Below are positions 28,210 to 38,084 of a stretch of 64,000 nt of DNA, in pieces. The translations under genes were made by a program, and so were the position numbers. The notes beneath the pieces were generated by a model. That model had not been told where the DNA came from. It searched no databases and was given only the letters and a program-made list of their open reading frames with translations. Numbering within the stretch: the first letter of the stretch is position 1; each line of letters starts with the position of its first letter. This DNA comes from Gloeocapsa sp. PCC 73106 (GTDB taxonomy: Bacteria > Cyanobacteriota > Cyanobacteriia > Cyanobacteriales > Gloeocapsaceae): assembly GCF_000332035.1 (NCBI RefSeq), contig NZ_ALVY01000224.1:1-64000 (forward strand). Direction: 5' to 3'.

Positions 28210-28754
28210 ACGATCAGAAACAACATTTACGTCAGCAATTATTGCAGCAGAGGCGATCGCTATCTCAAGAGGTTTGGCGTCAACAAAGCGATCTCCTTTG
28301 TGAACGTTTACAATCTTGGTCTGGGTTTCAAACAGCCCAAAGCATCTTAGCTTACTTTAGCATTCAGCAAGAACCCGATTTAAGCCCTCTGTTTGCTCAG
28401 AAACATTGGGGCTTTCCCCGTTGCGTGGACAAGTCTCTCTCTTGGTACTGGTGGCAACAGGGCGATCTTTTGACCCCTGGGGCTTATGGTATTTTAGAAC
28501 CAGAGCCCACCGCGCCAAAAGTGACTCCTGAACAAGTAGATCTGATTTTGGTTCCCGCTGTGGCTTGTGACTTTGCTGGTTATCGTTTGGGTTATGGTGG
28601 GGGTTTCTACGATCGCCTGTTAGCACAACCCCAGTGGTCTTCTTTGAAGGCGATCGGTATTGTTTTTGATTTTGCTTATTTACCCCAGTTACCTGTAGAT
28701 TCTTGGGATCAAAAATTAGACGGCGTTTGTACTGACAGCCGCATCAGTGATTAG
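28206..28754 (+). CDS. fthC: 5-formyltetrahydrofolate cyclo-ligase
   Basis: A 182-residue MTHFS enzyme converting 5-formyl-THF to 5,10-methenyl-THF with ATP. The typical [31 protein letters not shown] and [10 protein letters not shown] motifs are present. It overlaps crtH by ATGA (28206-28209). The last ~30 codons are duplicated in decayed form at 36921-37019. Confidence 0.92.
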   Translation: MNDQKQHLRQQLLQQRRSLSQEVWRQQSDLLCERLQSWSGFQTAQSILAYFSIQQEPDLSPLFAQKHWGFPRCVDKSLSWYWWQQGDLLTPGAYGILEPEPTAPKVTPEQVDLILVPAVACDFAGYRLGYGGGFYDRLLAQPQWSSLKAIGIVFDFAYLPQLPVDSWDQKLDGVCTDSRISD

Positions 28755-28865
28755 TACAGGTACTCTTTTATCAAAAAATTGGGTTTAAAACCGCCCAAAA
28801 ACAATTGAGATTTAGGTCCAATATGAAATAGCATAGAATACAGAGAAAAATTATCCCCGGTCACC

Positions 28866-31655
28866 ATGAATAAATCTCTGGTCGTAATTGATACCAAGGT
28901 AGCCCACTATCAAAGTCTGTTAGGGGGAGTTAACCCAGATACAGAAATAGTGATTATTCCCACTGAGGTAGATGGTGTAGAGTATCTGACACAGCAAACC
29001 GCTTCTAGGATACATTTAGTCTCTCACGGTAGTCCTGGTTGTCTTTATTTAGGCAATAGTGAGTTAAATTTAGGGAATATAGTAACCTACGCGTCTCAAT
29101 TAAGAACCTGGAAAGTAAAGGAATTAGTTATCTACGGCTGTCGGGTAGCATCGGGAGAGATAGGGGAAGAATTTATTAACCAGTTACACCAGTTAACGGG
29201 TGCTTTAATCGCTGCATCCTCCACTGTTATGGGTAACTCGGCTAAGGGAGGTAACTGGGAATTAGAAGTAACTAGGGGCGAAGTTAACGCTAGTATAGCT
29301 TTTTCTCCAGAGGTAGCCCAAGCTTACACGGGAATTTTAGAGACGATTGTGGTAGATATCCTGGGGGATGAAGAGGATGGTGTCTCACTCGGAGATGCGA
29401 TTAATAGGGCCAACTCTCTACCGGGAAGAGATATGATTTTCTTCGACGAGAGTTTAAATGGGGGGACAATTACTTTAGCCGTTGGGGAAACACTCACGAT
29501 TACAGATGATCTGACTATAGAGGGATTGGGCGCCGATATGATTACTATAGACGGAAATGGCGCCGACGTCTTCGAAATCAACGACGGTTTAGAGGATAAT
29601 ACTATCAGCGTGGCGATCGCCAATATTAGTATTGTTAACGGTAATACTAGTATTGATAATCAAGAAGAATTAACTCTTATCGAGAGCATCGTATCTAGTA
29701 ATCGTACTGGCATTTTCAGTAGTGGCACACTCAGTATTTTAGATAGCGAGATAGATAGAAATATAGCTACTGGTATTGGTATTAATGGTGGGACCTTAAG
29801 TCTTACCAACAGTACCCTATCTAATACTACGGGTCCAACAGGTACAGGTATTGATAGTATTGATGCTACTTTAACTATTACCAATAGTACCATATCTAAT
29901 AGTCATAATGGTATTACTAGTAATAGCGGCACAGTGAATCTTACCGACAGCAACGTAATCAACAACAGATTTATTGGTATTACTAGCAGCGCGGGTGAGG
30001 TAAGTATTGCCAACAGTAACGTATCTAATAATAGATTTAATGGTATTTTTAGCAGTGGTACGCTAAGTCTTGAGAACAGTACCGTATTAAATACTATAAG
30101 AAATAATCCTAATGTTCCAGCCACCGGCATTTTTAACAGTGGTACGCTAAATCTTGAGAACAGTAGAGTATCTGGTACTCAAGGGACTGGTATTTTTAGC
30201 CGCGATGCAGTAAATGTGACCAACAGTACCGTATCTGGTAATACAGGTGTGGGGATTTTTAGCCGCGACACCATAAGTTTGATCAGTAGTACCGTATCTG
30301 GTAACAGCAATGGTGGGATTGACAGCAGTGGGACTTTAAGTCTTATTAATAGTACCGTATCAGGAAATACTGCGGAGACTGGTGGGGGTATAGCAATAGG
30401 AATTGATGGAAGACTTAGTGTTATCAATAGTACTATTACTCAGAACCAAGCTGAGGAAGGTCAAGGAAGTGGAATCGCGGCAGTTAACGCAGAAAACATA
30501 GAAATCGCCAATAGCATCATAGCAGGCAATGTCTTTACAGATATAGATTTTGTTGAAGGCGAGAACGTATTTACAAGCTTAGGGGGTAATCTTATTGGTT
30601 TGGGTAATGCAACGGAGGTATTTACAGGCGATCGCGACCAAGTAGCAGTAGAAGACCCAAAATTAGGAGTACTAGAAGATAATGGTGGTCCCACCTCAAC
30701 GCACTTACCCTTAGTGGATAGTCCAGCTATAGATACAGGTATCAACGATTTAGCTTCATCAGATAGAGATCAACGGGGTATCCCACGCATCACTAATTCC
30801 AGAGTCGATATCGGCGCGGTAGAGTTCACTGCAGAAGAAGTTAGCGATAACATTGGTTCTGATGCAGATGACACAATAGAAGGATCAGATGGTAACGATA
30901 CTCTCCAGGGTTTAGCGGGAAATGACAGTCTTACAGTCAGTGATGGTAACGACTCACTTCAAGGTGCGTCTGGTGATGATACCCTCATCGGTGGTACGGG
31001 CGATGATACCCTCAATGGTGGTAATGGTGTAAATATCTTGGTGGGAGATTCAGGTAACGATACTTTAATTAGTGGTATTGGCAACGATAACCTTACCGGT
31101 GGTACGGGTGATGATACCCTCAATGGTGGTAATGGTGTAAATATCTTGTTGGGAGATTCAGGTAACGATACTTTAATTAGTGGTATTGGAGAAGATAACC
31201 TTACTGGTGGTACGGGCGATGATAGTCTCAATGGTGGTGGCGCTAGAGACGTTTTACTCGGAGGTCCCGGTAACGATACTTTAATTGGTGGTATTGGTAA
31301 CGACAATCTTAGAGGTGGTAGAGGTATGGATCGATTTCAATTTAATAGTGTGGGAGATGGAAGAGATAACATCGCCGATTTTGACCCGATGGAGGATTTG
31401 ATTACTGTCTTTAGTAGCGGTTTTGGCGGTGATCTACTTCCAGGTGTACTACCCGAGGAGGGATTTATGGCCGTTTCCCGTTTTAGAGATCTTGATGATA
31501 GCTTTAGCTTGGGTTTCGTTTACGCTACAGAAACGGGTCGTTTAGCTTATATCGATACTATGAACCCTGCAGTGGCGATGCAGATTCCCCTGACAGCGAT
31601 CGCGACCTTGCGAGATCAACCCGAATTAGCCGCGAGTAATATTATGATTGTTTAA
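28866..31655 (+). CDS. DUF4347 / beta-helix / RTX calcium-binding surface protein
   Basis: A 929-residue mosaic. Residues about 3-155 are a DUF4347 domain (LVVIDTKVAHYQSLLGGV; IHLVSHGSPGCLYLG; WKVKELVIYGCRVASG). About 160-640 form a right-handed beta-helix of short repeats rich in Ser/Thr/Asn (STVSGNTGVGIFS; LINSTVSGNTAETGGG), ending in RVDIGAVEF. About 665-810 hold RTX nonapeptide repeats (GGTGDDTLNGGNG and variants). The tail (RFQFNSVGDGRDNIADFD) is the usual end of cyanobacterial RTX proteins. RTX proteins are normally exported by type I secretion; no signal peptide and no exporter genes are adjacent. Probably extracellular; ligand unknown. Confidence 0.88.
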   Translation: MNKSLVVIDTKVAHYQSLLGGVNPDTEIVIIPTEVDGVEYLTQQTASRIHLVSHGSPGCLYLGNSELNLGNIVTYASQLRTWKVKELVIYGCRVASGEIGEEFINQLHQLTGALIAASSTVMGNSAKGGNWELEVTRGEVNASIAFSPEVAQAYTGILETIVVDILGDEEDGVSLGDAINRANSLPGRDMIFFDESLNGGTITLAVGETLTITDDLTIEGLGADMITIDGNGADVFEINDGLEDNTISVAIANISIVNGNTSIDNQEELTLIESIVSSNRTGIFSSGTLSILDSEIDRNIATGIGINGGTLSLTNSTLSNTTGPTGTGIDSIDATLTITNSTISNSHNGITSNSGTVNLTDSNVINNRFIGITSSAGEVSIANSNVSNNRFNGIFSSGTLSLENSTVLNTIRNNPNVPATGIFNSGTLNLENSRVSGTQGTGIFSRDAVNVTNSTVSGNTGVGIFSRDTISLISSTVSGNSNGGIDSSGTLSLINSTVSGNTAETGGGIAIGIDGRLSVINSTITQNQAEEGQGSGIAAVNAENIEIANSIIAGNVFTDIDFVEGENVFTSLGGNLIGLGNATEVFTGDRDQVAVEDPKLGVLEDNGGPTSTHLPLVDSPAIDTGINDLASSDRDQRGIPRITNSRVDIGAVEFTAEEVSDNIGSDADDTIEGSDGNDTLQGLAGNDSLTVSDGNDSLQGASGDDTLIGGTGDDTLNGGNGVNILVGDSGNDTLISGIGNDNLTGGTGDDTLNGGNGVNILLGDSGNDTLISGIGEDNLTGGTGDDSLNGGGARDVLLGGPGNDTLIGGIGNDNLRGGRGMDRFQFNSVGDGRDNIADFDPMEDLITVFSSGFGGDLLPGVLPEEGFMAVSRFRDLDDSFSLGFVYATETGRLAYIDTMNPAVAMQIPLTAIATLRDQPELAASNIMIV

Positions 31656-31767
31656 GTACGAATTACTGTATCTTTGAAAAATGGTACTGTATTTTAGTTG
31701 ATAAAAATTGTTAAATAGCATATTATAATTTTATTCTTATATATGCCCCCTCCAGGGATAGCAGGTT

Positions 31768-31989
31768 ATGCTTGACCCTTCTCTAAAACACCAGAATATT
31801 AACAACACTTGGACTTCTTACACTGAGGTAGGTAATGCTCATTTTAAGAATGGTAACTATCTCGCAGCACAATCATTTTATGAACAAGCATTGACCTTAA
31901 AAAAACAGTTGCTCCAAACTGATATTCAACAAACTCAGGCGCCAGAAACTATTCATTTGTTCGTCGTTCAGCTTGCAAGGTGGAAGTAA
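31768..31989 (+). pseudogene. TPR protein fragment joined to nickel-SOD remnant
   Basis: The frame MLDPSLKHQNINNTWTSYTE, then VGNAHFKNGNYLAAQSFYEQ and ALTLKKQ, is the first repeat of a TPR protein. It continues to about residue 67 (ETIHLFVV), after which the DNA matches sodN in another frame. The last residues before the stop at 31989 are therefore read out of frame. TPR proteins are normally much longer. This looks like the 5' end of a gene cut by a deletion. Confidence 0.6.
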
Positions 31990-32090
31990 GTTTACAGCAC
32001 GCTCAGGAGCTGATGCAAGCGATTGAGTCAATTCATCAAATGTTTTGGGGCACCAAAAGTCGCGAGGTGGCCTGGTATAAAGCCAGCTAA
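31966..32090 (+). pseudogene. sodN: Nickel superoxide dismutase, C-terminal remnant
   Basis: The frame ending at TAA 32088-32090 reads SACKVEVSLQHAQELMQAIE, then SIHQMFWGTKSREVAWYKAS. This is the C-terminal end of cyanobacterial NiSOD (LCSACKV, then EELM-A-IHxMFWxTKGR). The N-terminal nickel hook (HCDGPCG) and about 100 residues are missing, replaced by the TPR fragment in a different frame. It cannot be an active dismutase. The maturation protease gene follows 10 bases later. Confidence 0.75.
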
Positions 32091-32100
32091 GGGAGAGGAT

Positions 32101-32415
32101 TTGCTTCTGTGGTTTTTGCGTCAGCGATCGCGTTTACGAGTAGTGGGTCGTTCCATGCTACCCACACTCCAACCAGGTGACGAGGTATTAGTTAACTACC
32201 GGGCCTATCAGCGAAGTTTGCCGCAAGTTGGGGATATTGTTGTGGCGTGGCATCCTGAGAAACCTAGGTTGAGAGTGATTAAGCGATTGACGATGATAGG
32301 CGAGGATGGCTGCTGTGTCTTGTTAGGAGATAATCCCGAAGAGAGTACTGATAGTCGTTACTGGGGTGGCGTTACCCTAAGCCATATTTTGGCCCAGGTG
32401 GTTTGTCGTTGCTAA
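32101..32415 (+). CDS. sodX: Nickel-type SOD maturation protease (S26 signal-peptidase family)
   Basis: A small S26 protease. VVGRSMLPTLQPGDEVLV holds the catalytic Ser, and PRLRVIKRLTM the Lys. LLGDNPEESTDSRYWGGV is the conserved late motif. In the family it trims the NiSOD leader so His1 of the nickel hook is exposed. Its substrate gene here is reduced to a fragment, so the protease is an orphan unless another sodN exists. Start uncertain: TTG at 32101 follows GGGAGAGG (32091-32098) closely; CTG 32107 and TTG 32116 or 32023 are alternatives. Confidence 0.8.
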   Translation: MLLWFLRQRSRLRVVGRSMLPTLQPGDEVLVNYRAYQRSLPQVGDIVVAWHPEKPRLRVIKRLTMIGEDGCCVLLGDNPEESTDSRYWGGVTLSHILAQVVCRC

Positions 32416-32635
32416 AGCCATAACTCAAGTATTCTATCCCACATTCCGCAGGTTCATCAGACCAATAAATAATATTTTTGGCAAGGGGCATCAAAAAACT
32501 GAAGAATACTTTGACGCTCCTGGGTGGGGAGACTTGATAACGTCCCAAAATATTTAATTCTTTCGATAGGTTTTCGGGAGTTTCTTTGAGACTAATTAAG
32601 ATTTCTTCAGGGATTTCAAGGGAAATAGTGCTCAT
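32372..32635 (-). pseudogene. UPF0175-type antitoxin remnant
   Basis: The first 28 residues, MSTISLEIPEEILISLKETP then ENLSKELN, are the start of UPF0175 proteins. The next ~35 residues expected (the helix-turn-helix-like LGRLSSGKAAELAG segment) are missing, and the text resumes ILGRYQVSPP, the usual C-terminal motif. What follows is non-homologous. It appears to be an internal deletion of a toxin-antitoxin gene. Its 3' end overlaps sodX on the other strand. Confidence 0.5.
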
Positions 32636-32740
32636 TTTCTTTATCTCTCAATAATTGACTCTATTCTATGTTAAAACCAAAAGACGGTTGCTGTGGTTAA
32701 TTTCATAATTTTATGGGGTTTTAAAGGGGTTGAAAATCCT

Positions 32741-35700
32741 CTATTGACAACTAACCTGGGGTAGTGGAGGTCGCGAGACGTTCTCTGGGGTAGGATAGGC
32801 GACTAAGGTCACATTACCATGTTCGTCCTTTATCATTCCCATCGCGGGGACTATTTCTCTGACTGCGGGAGGTTTTCCTGCTTCTTGATTGGCTTCAGTC
32901 ACTTCTGTTACTGTAGGCTCTACTAAACCCACCGTTACCTCATTTACTGATTGGAGTTGGTCGGGACTATTGGGTAATCCTCCTCTTCCTGTGACAGTAA
33001 ATTCACTTCCACTACTCTGACGACAGAAATCTTGACCAATCAGTTGTTCTGGGTCTACCGGGTTTTGGTATAAGTCTACTAATGCTTGTTCTGGATCAGT
33101 TTCTAGTCTATTAATTGTTACTGTTCCATCTACGCCAAATTCTGAACTGACTGTAATTGTACTGTTAGGGTCGGCAAATATTTGTTGAGTAGTAATAGTG
33201 ATATTTCCCCCGTCTCCTAAGACAGCATTGGCGGTTAAGTTACTATTTTTGAGGATAACGAAGTTACTTTCAAGAATAAGGTTACCACCATTGCCCCTTC
33301 CACCTGCGGTAGCTGAGATCAAGCTGTCCCGTAGACTGATCCTACCTGGTACTTTTAGAGTGATATTACCGCCATCACTATCAGCGGTAGCTGCGGAGAT
33401 TCGGGAGTTACCCTCTAGTCTCAAATCATCAGCACTCAGGGAGATCTCTCCACCATCGCCTCCACCTTGGCTATTGACGCTAATACTGGCGTTATCCCTT
33501 AGATTAGTATTACCCGAATCAATGATAATACTGCCGCCTGAACCGGTAGATGTTTCTGTAGTGATGGCTTCAATGGTACTCCCAGTGAGGTTAAGGTTAT
33601 CTTGGATTCTCAGGATTATATCGCCTGCTATGCCAAAAGTACTGGTGTCGGTTTTGACTGCGCTAGAGCGATTGGCGGTAAAGTTATTAGCGGTCATGGT
33701 AATATCTCCTGCATCCCCTTGACCATTGGTACTAGCGTTTACTTGTGCACCATTGATAACTTCTACTGAATCGGCTCTTATTTCCACATCTCCGCCGTCA
33801 CCTATTGCTTCTTCTTGTACAGCGCTAGAAACTGCAGTACCCTGTCCACTCAAGCTAACTAAGCCATCAGCTCCAATGACTACACTCCCCGCATTCCCTA
33901 TACCATTGGTACTAGCGTTTACTTGTGCACCATTGATAACTTCTACTGAATCGGCTCTTATTTCCACATCTCCGCCGTTACCTATTGCTTCTTCTTGTAC
34001 AGCGCTAGAAACTGCAGTACCCTGTCCACTCAAGCTAACTAAGCCATCAGCTCCAATGACTATACTCCCCGCATCCCCTTGACCACTGGTACTAGCGTTT
34101 ACTTGTGCACCATTGATAACTTCTACCGAATCGGCTCTTATCTCCACATCTCCGCCGTTACCTACAGCTAAGGGTTGTACAATGCTAAAGGCTCCAGTGG
34201 CGAGTTGGCTATCGCCTCCTCTATCAAACTTAACTAAGCCATCAGCTTCAATGACTATACTCCCCGCATCCCCTTGACCATTGGTACTAGCGTTTACTTG
34301 TGCACCATTGATAACTTCTACTGAATCGGCTTTTATTTCCACATCTCCGCCCTTACCTACAGCTAAGGGTTGTACAATGCTAAAGGCCCCAGTGGTGAGT
34401 TGGCTATCGCCTCTATCAAACTTAACTAAGCCATCAGCTTCAATGACTATACTCCCTGCGTCCCCTTGACCATTGGTACTAGCCCTAATTTCTGCACCAT
34501 TGGAAACTTCTACCGAATCAGACTCGATTTGTATCTCCCCTGCGTTACCTACTGCACCTGGGGTTACACTGCTCAAAATACCCGTCGAGATATTGCTATT
34601 TTCTGCATCTAATCTAACCAATTCATCAGCTTCAATTACCACACTCCCCGCATCCCCCGTTCCTGCAGTATTTACATTTACCATGGCACCATTAATAACT
34701 TCTAGGGAATCAGCTCTTATTTCCACATCTCCGCCCTTACCTACTGCATCTGCTTGTACAGCGCTAGAAACTGCCGGACCTTGTCCACTCAAGCTAACTA
34801 ATCTATCGGCTTCAATTACCACATTCCCCGCATTTCCCCGACCACTGGTACTAGCGCTTATTCGTGCACCATTGGAAACTTCTACTGTATCGGCTCTTAT
34901 TTCTATATTTCCGCCCTCACCAAAGGAACCTCGATCTAAGACTCCGCTCGAAGCCTCACCACCGGTGTCAAACTTAACCGATTCATTTGCTTCAATTACT
35001 ATTCTCCCCCCATTCCCCCGTCCGGAAGTGTCAACACGTACACCTGCATTATCAAGTATTTCTACCGAATCTGCTTTTATTTCCACATCTCCGCCGTTAC
35101 CTACTGCAGTCGTTTGTACCGAGCTAGAAGCTGTAGTACCCTGTCCACTCAACCTAACCAGGCTATTGGCTTCAATTACTACTTTCCCTGCATTTCCTTG
35201 TCCACCGGTATTGCTGCGTACTTGTGAGCCATTGAGCAATTCTACTGTATCAGCTTGTATGGTCACACTCTCGGCGTCACCGAGTCCGGTTAAGTTGACT
35301 TGACTCAAAGCCTCACTACCGTTATCAAACCTGACCAAGCTGTCTGCTTGAATCTCTATTGTCCCTGCATCCCCTCTGCTGTTGATATTAGCACGAACTT
35401 GCGCGCCATTATTAGCCTGTACCGTATCGGCTTTTATTTCTATATCTCCTGCGTTACCATCTGCGGTAAATTGGACTTGGCTACTAACACCAGTAGGGGG
35501 GGATATGGGAGTTATTCTATCTAATTCAACTAATCCATCCGCTTCAATTACTATCCTTCCTCCATCCCCTCGACCTTCTATATTGCTGCGTACTTCTGCA
35601 TTATTAATAATCCTTACTGTATCGGCTTTTATTTCTACTCTTCCGGCGTTACCTAGTCCATCTCTTTCTACATTCGATTCAATATAGCTGCTACTAGCTC

Positions 35701-36805
35701 CCCCATTTAATCTGACTAAGCCATTGGCTTCAATGAGCACATTCCCTGCATCGCCTTCCCCATTGGTACTAGCACTTATTCTTGCACCATTGGTAGCTGA
35801 CAAGGAATTACTGGTTATATCTACGTCCCCCCCCTTACCTATTCCCTCAACATTGTTAAAAATCTCTCCCCCGTCTATTTCTATATCTCCCGTCGCACTG
35901 ATGCTAATATCACCTGCTACTGCTTCGGGATTATTTGCTTCCTCGCTGATTCCTGCAAGCAACTGACTCTCAGTTATCCGTACATCAGCGCTATTAATCC
36001 TAATCTCTCCTCCCCCATCGTCGCTGACGTCTATAGCTATAGATGTAGGTACATCCATAGGTGTTGGGAGATGGGTTATTGAGATATTGCTTCTAGTTAC
36101 TTCCTGGGGATAATTCAGACTTAAATCTGGGTTGATGGTAATTACTCCTGCTGCTGCTAATCCCCCTAGTTCTACTCTTCCTCCTGGTGCTTCTATAGTG
36201 CTGTTTTCCAGGTTCAAATTTCCCCCAATTAAGGCGATTGTTTGTCCTGATTGTACTGCTAATCTACTGTTTCTAGCTATAATTCTTTCTGCTCTTTCTC
36301 TGAAGGTTAACCCTACGGGTAGGTTGATGGTTAGTAGGGGTGGAGCTTCGGGATTAATGGTGCTAAATTCAAAGTTATTAAATACTATACTGTTAGCGCT
36401 ACTGGCGAAAAAGGACCCGTTGATGTCTAATCTAGCGTTTGGTCCAAAGATAATACCATTGGGATTAATTAAGAAGAGATTGGCGTTTCCAAGTACTCCC
36501 AATACTCCCTGAATGTTGGAAAGATTATTCCCTGTGACGCGGGTGAGGATGTTACGGATGGCTGCAGTTTGGTTGAAATATGCTTCTCTACCTGCTTCTA
36601 CGTTAAATTCTCTGAAGCTATGAAACAGATTATCACCTCTGGTGGCCCCACCTTCGATAATATCTCTATTGCCTCTATTTTCAACGCGAGAGTTTTCATC
36701 TCCTAGGGTATTATCCGGTGCGATTTGGGCTACAACTGGGTTGACTAGAAGCATGTTACTGACGATGAAACAGGCGAGGTACGACCAGAGTGTTTTTAGT
36801 TGCAT
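32741..36805 (-). CDS. Filamentous-hemagglutinin-type two-partner secretion exoprotein (TpsA)
   Basis: A 1354-residue protein. A signal peptide (MQLKTLWSYLACFIVSNMLL, cleavage near VVAQ) is followed by the TPS domain: FREFNVEAGREAYFN, ILTRVTGNNLSNIQG, NLFLINPNGIIFGPNARLDI. Most of the rest is a beta-helix of about 60-residue repeats with the core GDVEIKADSVEVINGAQVNA, SGQGDAGSIVIEADGLV. The C-terminus contains a conserved Cys pair region (GQDFCRQSSGSEF) and ends PLPQVSCQ. Exported through a TpsB pore, which is not in the window. Likely a surface adhesin. Long plus-strand frames through it are repeat-driven shadows. Confidence 0.9.
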   Translation of the reverse strand: MQLKTLWSYLACFIVSNMLLVNPVVAQIAPDNTLGDENSRVENRGNRDIIEGGATRGDNLFHSFREFNVEAGREAYFNQTAAIRNILTRVTGNNLSNIQGVLGVLGNANLFLINPNGIIFGPNARLDINGSFFASSANSIVFNNFEFSTINPEAPPLLTINLPVGLTFRERAERIIARNSRLAVQSGQTIALIGGNLNLENSTIEAPGGRVELGGLAAAGVITINPDLSLNYPQEVTRSNISITHLPTPMDVPTSIAIDVSDDGGGEIRINSADVRITESQLLAGISEEANNPEAVAGDISISATGDIEIDGGEIFNNVEGIGKGGDVDITSNSLSATNGARISASTNGEGDAGNVLIEANGLVRLNGGASSSYIESNVERDGLGNAGRVEIKADTVRIINNAEVRSNIEGRGDGGRIVIEADGLVELDRITPISPPTGVSSQVQFTADGNAGDIEIKADTVQANNGAQVRANINSRGDAGTIEIQADSLVRFDNGSEALSQVNLTGLGDAESVTIQADTVELLNGSQVRSNTGGQGNAGKVVIEANSLVRLSGQGTTASSSVQTTAVGNGGDVEIKADSVEILDNAGVRVDTSGRGNGGRIVIEANESVKFDTGGEASSGVLDRGSFGEGGNIEIRADTVEVSNGARISASTSGRGNAGNVVIEADRLVSLSGQGPAVSSAVQADAVGKGGDVEIRADSLEVINGAMVNVNTAGTGDAGSVVIEADELVRLDAENSNISTGILSSVTPGAVGNAGEIQIESDSVEVSNGAEIRASTNGQGDAGSIVIEADGLVKFDRGDSQLTTGAFSIVQPLAVGKGGDVEIKADSVEVINGAQVNASTNGQGDAGSIVIEADGLVKFDRGGDSQLATGAFSIVQPLAVGNGGDVEIRADSVEVINGAQVNASTSGQGDAGSIVIGADGLVSLSGQGTAVSSAVQEEAIGNGGDVEIRADSVEVINGAQVNASTNGIGNAGSVVIGADGLVSLSGQGTAVSSAVQEEAIGDGGDVEIRADSVEVINGAQVNASTNGQGDAGDITMTANNFTANRSSAVKTDTSTFGIAGDIILRIQDNLNLTGSTIEAITTETSTGSGGSIIIDSGNTNLRDNASISVNSQGGGDGGEISLSADDLRLEGNSRISAATADSDGGNITLKVPGRISLRDSLISATAGGRGNGGNLILESNFVILKNSNLTANAVLGDGGNITITTQQIFADPNSTITVSSEFGVDGTVTINRLETDPEQALVDLYQNPVDPEQLIGQDFCRQSSGSEFTVTGRGGLPNSPDQLQSVNEVTVGLVEPTVTEVTEANQEAGKPPAVREIVPAMGMIKDEHGNVTLVAYPTPENVSRPPLPQVSCQ
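33727..34500 (-). repeat. 180-bp tandem repeats inside the tpsA-like gene
   Basis: Bases 33727-33906 recur almost unchanged at 33907-34086 (offset exactly 180, only a few substitutions). Further copies from 34087 and 34288 are more divergent and have variable length. Each unit encodes one 60-residue beta-helix module (two to three coils). Such identity indicates recent duplication or gene conversion. Confidence 0.85.
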
Positions 36806-36920
36806 AGTTTTGGAGAGTCGGTTAGGGAGGATCTTTTTCTTTCTTTGCTATGTCTTATCACTTAACACAGCATCATTTGCCCAGAAGGTTTTAAGTAAAT
36901 AATTTTATCGTATCATGTCC

Positions 36921-37019
36921 GCTGTTTTTGATTTTGCTTATTTACCCCAGCTTGTAGATATTTGGGAGCAAAAATTAGACAGCGTTTGTACTGAAAACCA
37001 GCTTATAGTCAACCATTGA
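36921..37019 (+). pseudogene. Decayed duplicate of the fthC 3' end
   Basis: This stretch encodes [20 protein letters not shown] then SVCTENQ, ending at TGA 37017-37019. fthC at 28659-28754 encodes [20 protein letters not shown] then GVCTDSR. The first 28 bases (36923-36950 and 28661-28688) are identical; the rest differ by scattered changes and a few missing bases. No start or upstream fthC sequence is present, so only the 3' end was copied. Confidence 0.8.
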
Positions 37020-37137
37020 GCTGAAAGGGGCGATCGCTTTCCCATAAAACAGACTACAGAATAATTTTGCCTTAATCTAAAATTGCCCAATACCTGTAAA
37101 ATAAAAACAGCAGTTGGTTGGTCACAGGCATTAAATC

Positions 37138-38067
37138 ATGGTCAAAGCTAACGAAAGACTAAGTGATAAAAATATAGACTCACGATTCGATTTAAAAACC
37201 TATTTAGATGCTCAAAAAACAATTATAGAAGCAGCTTTAGACCGTTCACTCTCTATTAGTAAGCCAGAAAAAATCTATGAGGCGATGCGTTATTCTCTTT
37301 TGGCAGGAGGAAAGCGTCTCCGTCCCATTTTGTGCTTGGCAACTTGTGAACTGATGGGAGGAACTAGTGTGATCGCTCTACCAACCGCCTGTGCTCTAGA
37401 AATGATTCATACCATGTCTTTGATTCACGACGATCTACCCGCTATGGATAACGATGACTATCGTCGCGGTAAATTGACAAATCACAAAGTTTATGGGGAC
37501 GATATCGCCATTTTAGCAGGAGATGGTCTGTTAGCCTACGCCTTTGAATACGTTGCTACTCAAACTCAGGGCGTTCCTCCAGAAAGATTAATTAAGGTAA
37601 TTATCCACTTGAGCCACGCCGTAGGCGCAGAAGGTTTAGTCGGGGGACAAGTTTTAGATTTGGAATCAGAGGGTAAAACCGATATCTCCGCTGAAACTCT
37701 GACATTTATCCATACCCATAAAACGGGAGCTCTACTAGAAGCTTGTGTACTTTCTGGCGCAGATTTAGCAGGAGCAAATAGGGAAGATTTAGAACGTCTC
37801 TCCAAATACGCTCAAAATATTGGGCTAGCATTTCAAATCATCGACGATATCCTTGATATTACCGCTACCGTAGAAGAATTAGGAAAAACCGCGGGTAAAG
37901 ATCTTAAAGCCCAAAAAGTTACTTATCCTAGTTTGTGGGGGATAGAAGCATCTCAAACCCAAGCTCAACAACTGGTAGAAGGCGCCATTGCACAATTGAC
38001 CGTTTATGGTGAAAAGGCTGATCCTTTAAGAGCGATCGCTAGTTACATCGTTACCCGCAAACATTAA
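37138..38067 (+). CDS. crtE: Geranylgeranyl/farnesyl diphosphate synthase
   Basis: A 309-residue trans-prenyl transferase. The two Asp-rich motifs are [14 protein letters not shown] and DDILDITAT, and [18 protein letters not shown] is the substrate-binding start. It makes C15-C20 diphosphates for carotenoids, the chlorophyll phytyl tail and quinones. The GGPP role is inferred from the usual single cyanobacterial enzyme. Followed after 17 bases by a DUF212 gene, a common cyanobacterial neighbour. Confidence 0.93.
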   Translation: MVKANERLSDKNIDSRFDLKTYLDAQKTIIEAALDRSLSISKPEKIYEAMRYSLLAGGKRLRPILCLATCELMGGTSVIALPTACALEMIHTMSLIHDDLPAMDNDDYRRGKLTNHKVYGDDIAILAGDGLLAYAFEYVATQTQGVPPERLIKVIIHLSHAVGAEGLVGGQVLDLESEGKTDISAETLTFIHTHKTGALLEACVLSGADLAGANREDLERLSKYAQNIGLAFQIIDDILDITATVEELGKTAGKDLKAQKVTYPSLWGIEASQTQAQQLVEGAIAQLTVYGEKADPLRAIASYIVTRKH

Positions 38068-38084
38068 ACTATTGTCTTTGAACT

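Noticed and set aside
29324-31306. Several minus-strand frames inside the RTX protein gene
   Set aside because: They are low-complexity Pro/Leu/Val shadows of Ser/Gly/Asn-rich repeats on the sense strand.
33727-34500. CRISPR array
   Set aside because: Repeats are 180 bp, coding and contiguous without unique spacers. No CRISPR array or cas gene was seen anywhere in the window.
33198-35687. Long plus-strand frames (174, 118 and 276 residues) within the TpsA-like gene
   Set aside because: They are periodic because the sense gene is a tandem repeat; composition (Pro/Ser/Leu) is that of a shadow and no start sites are supported.
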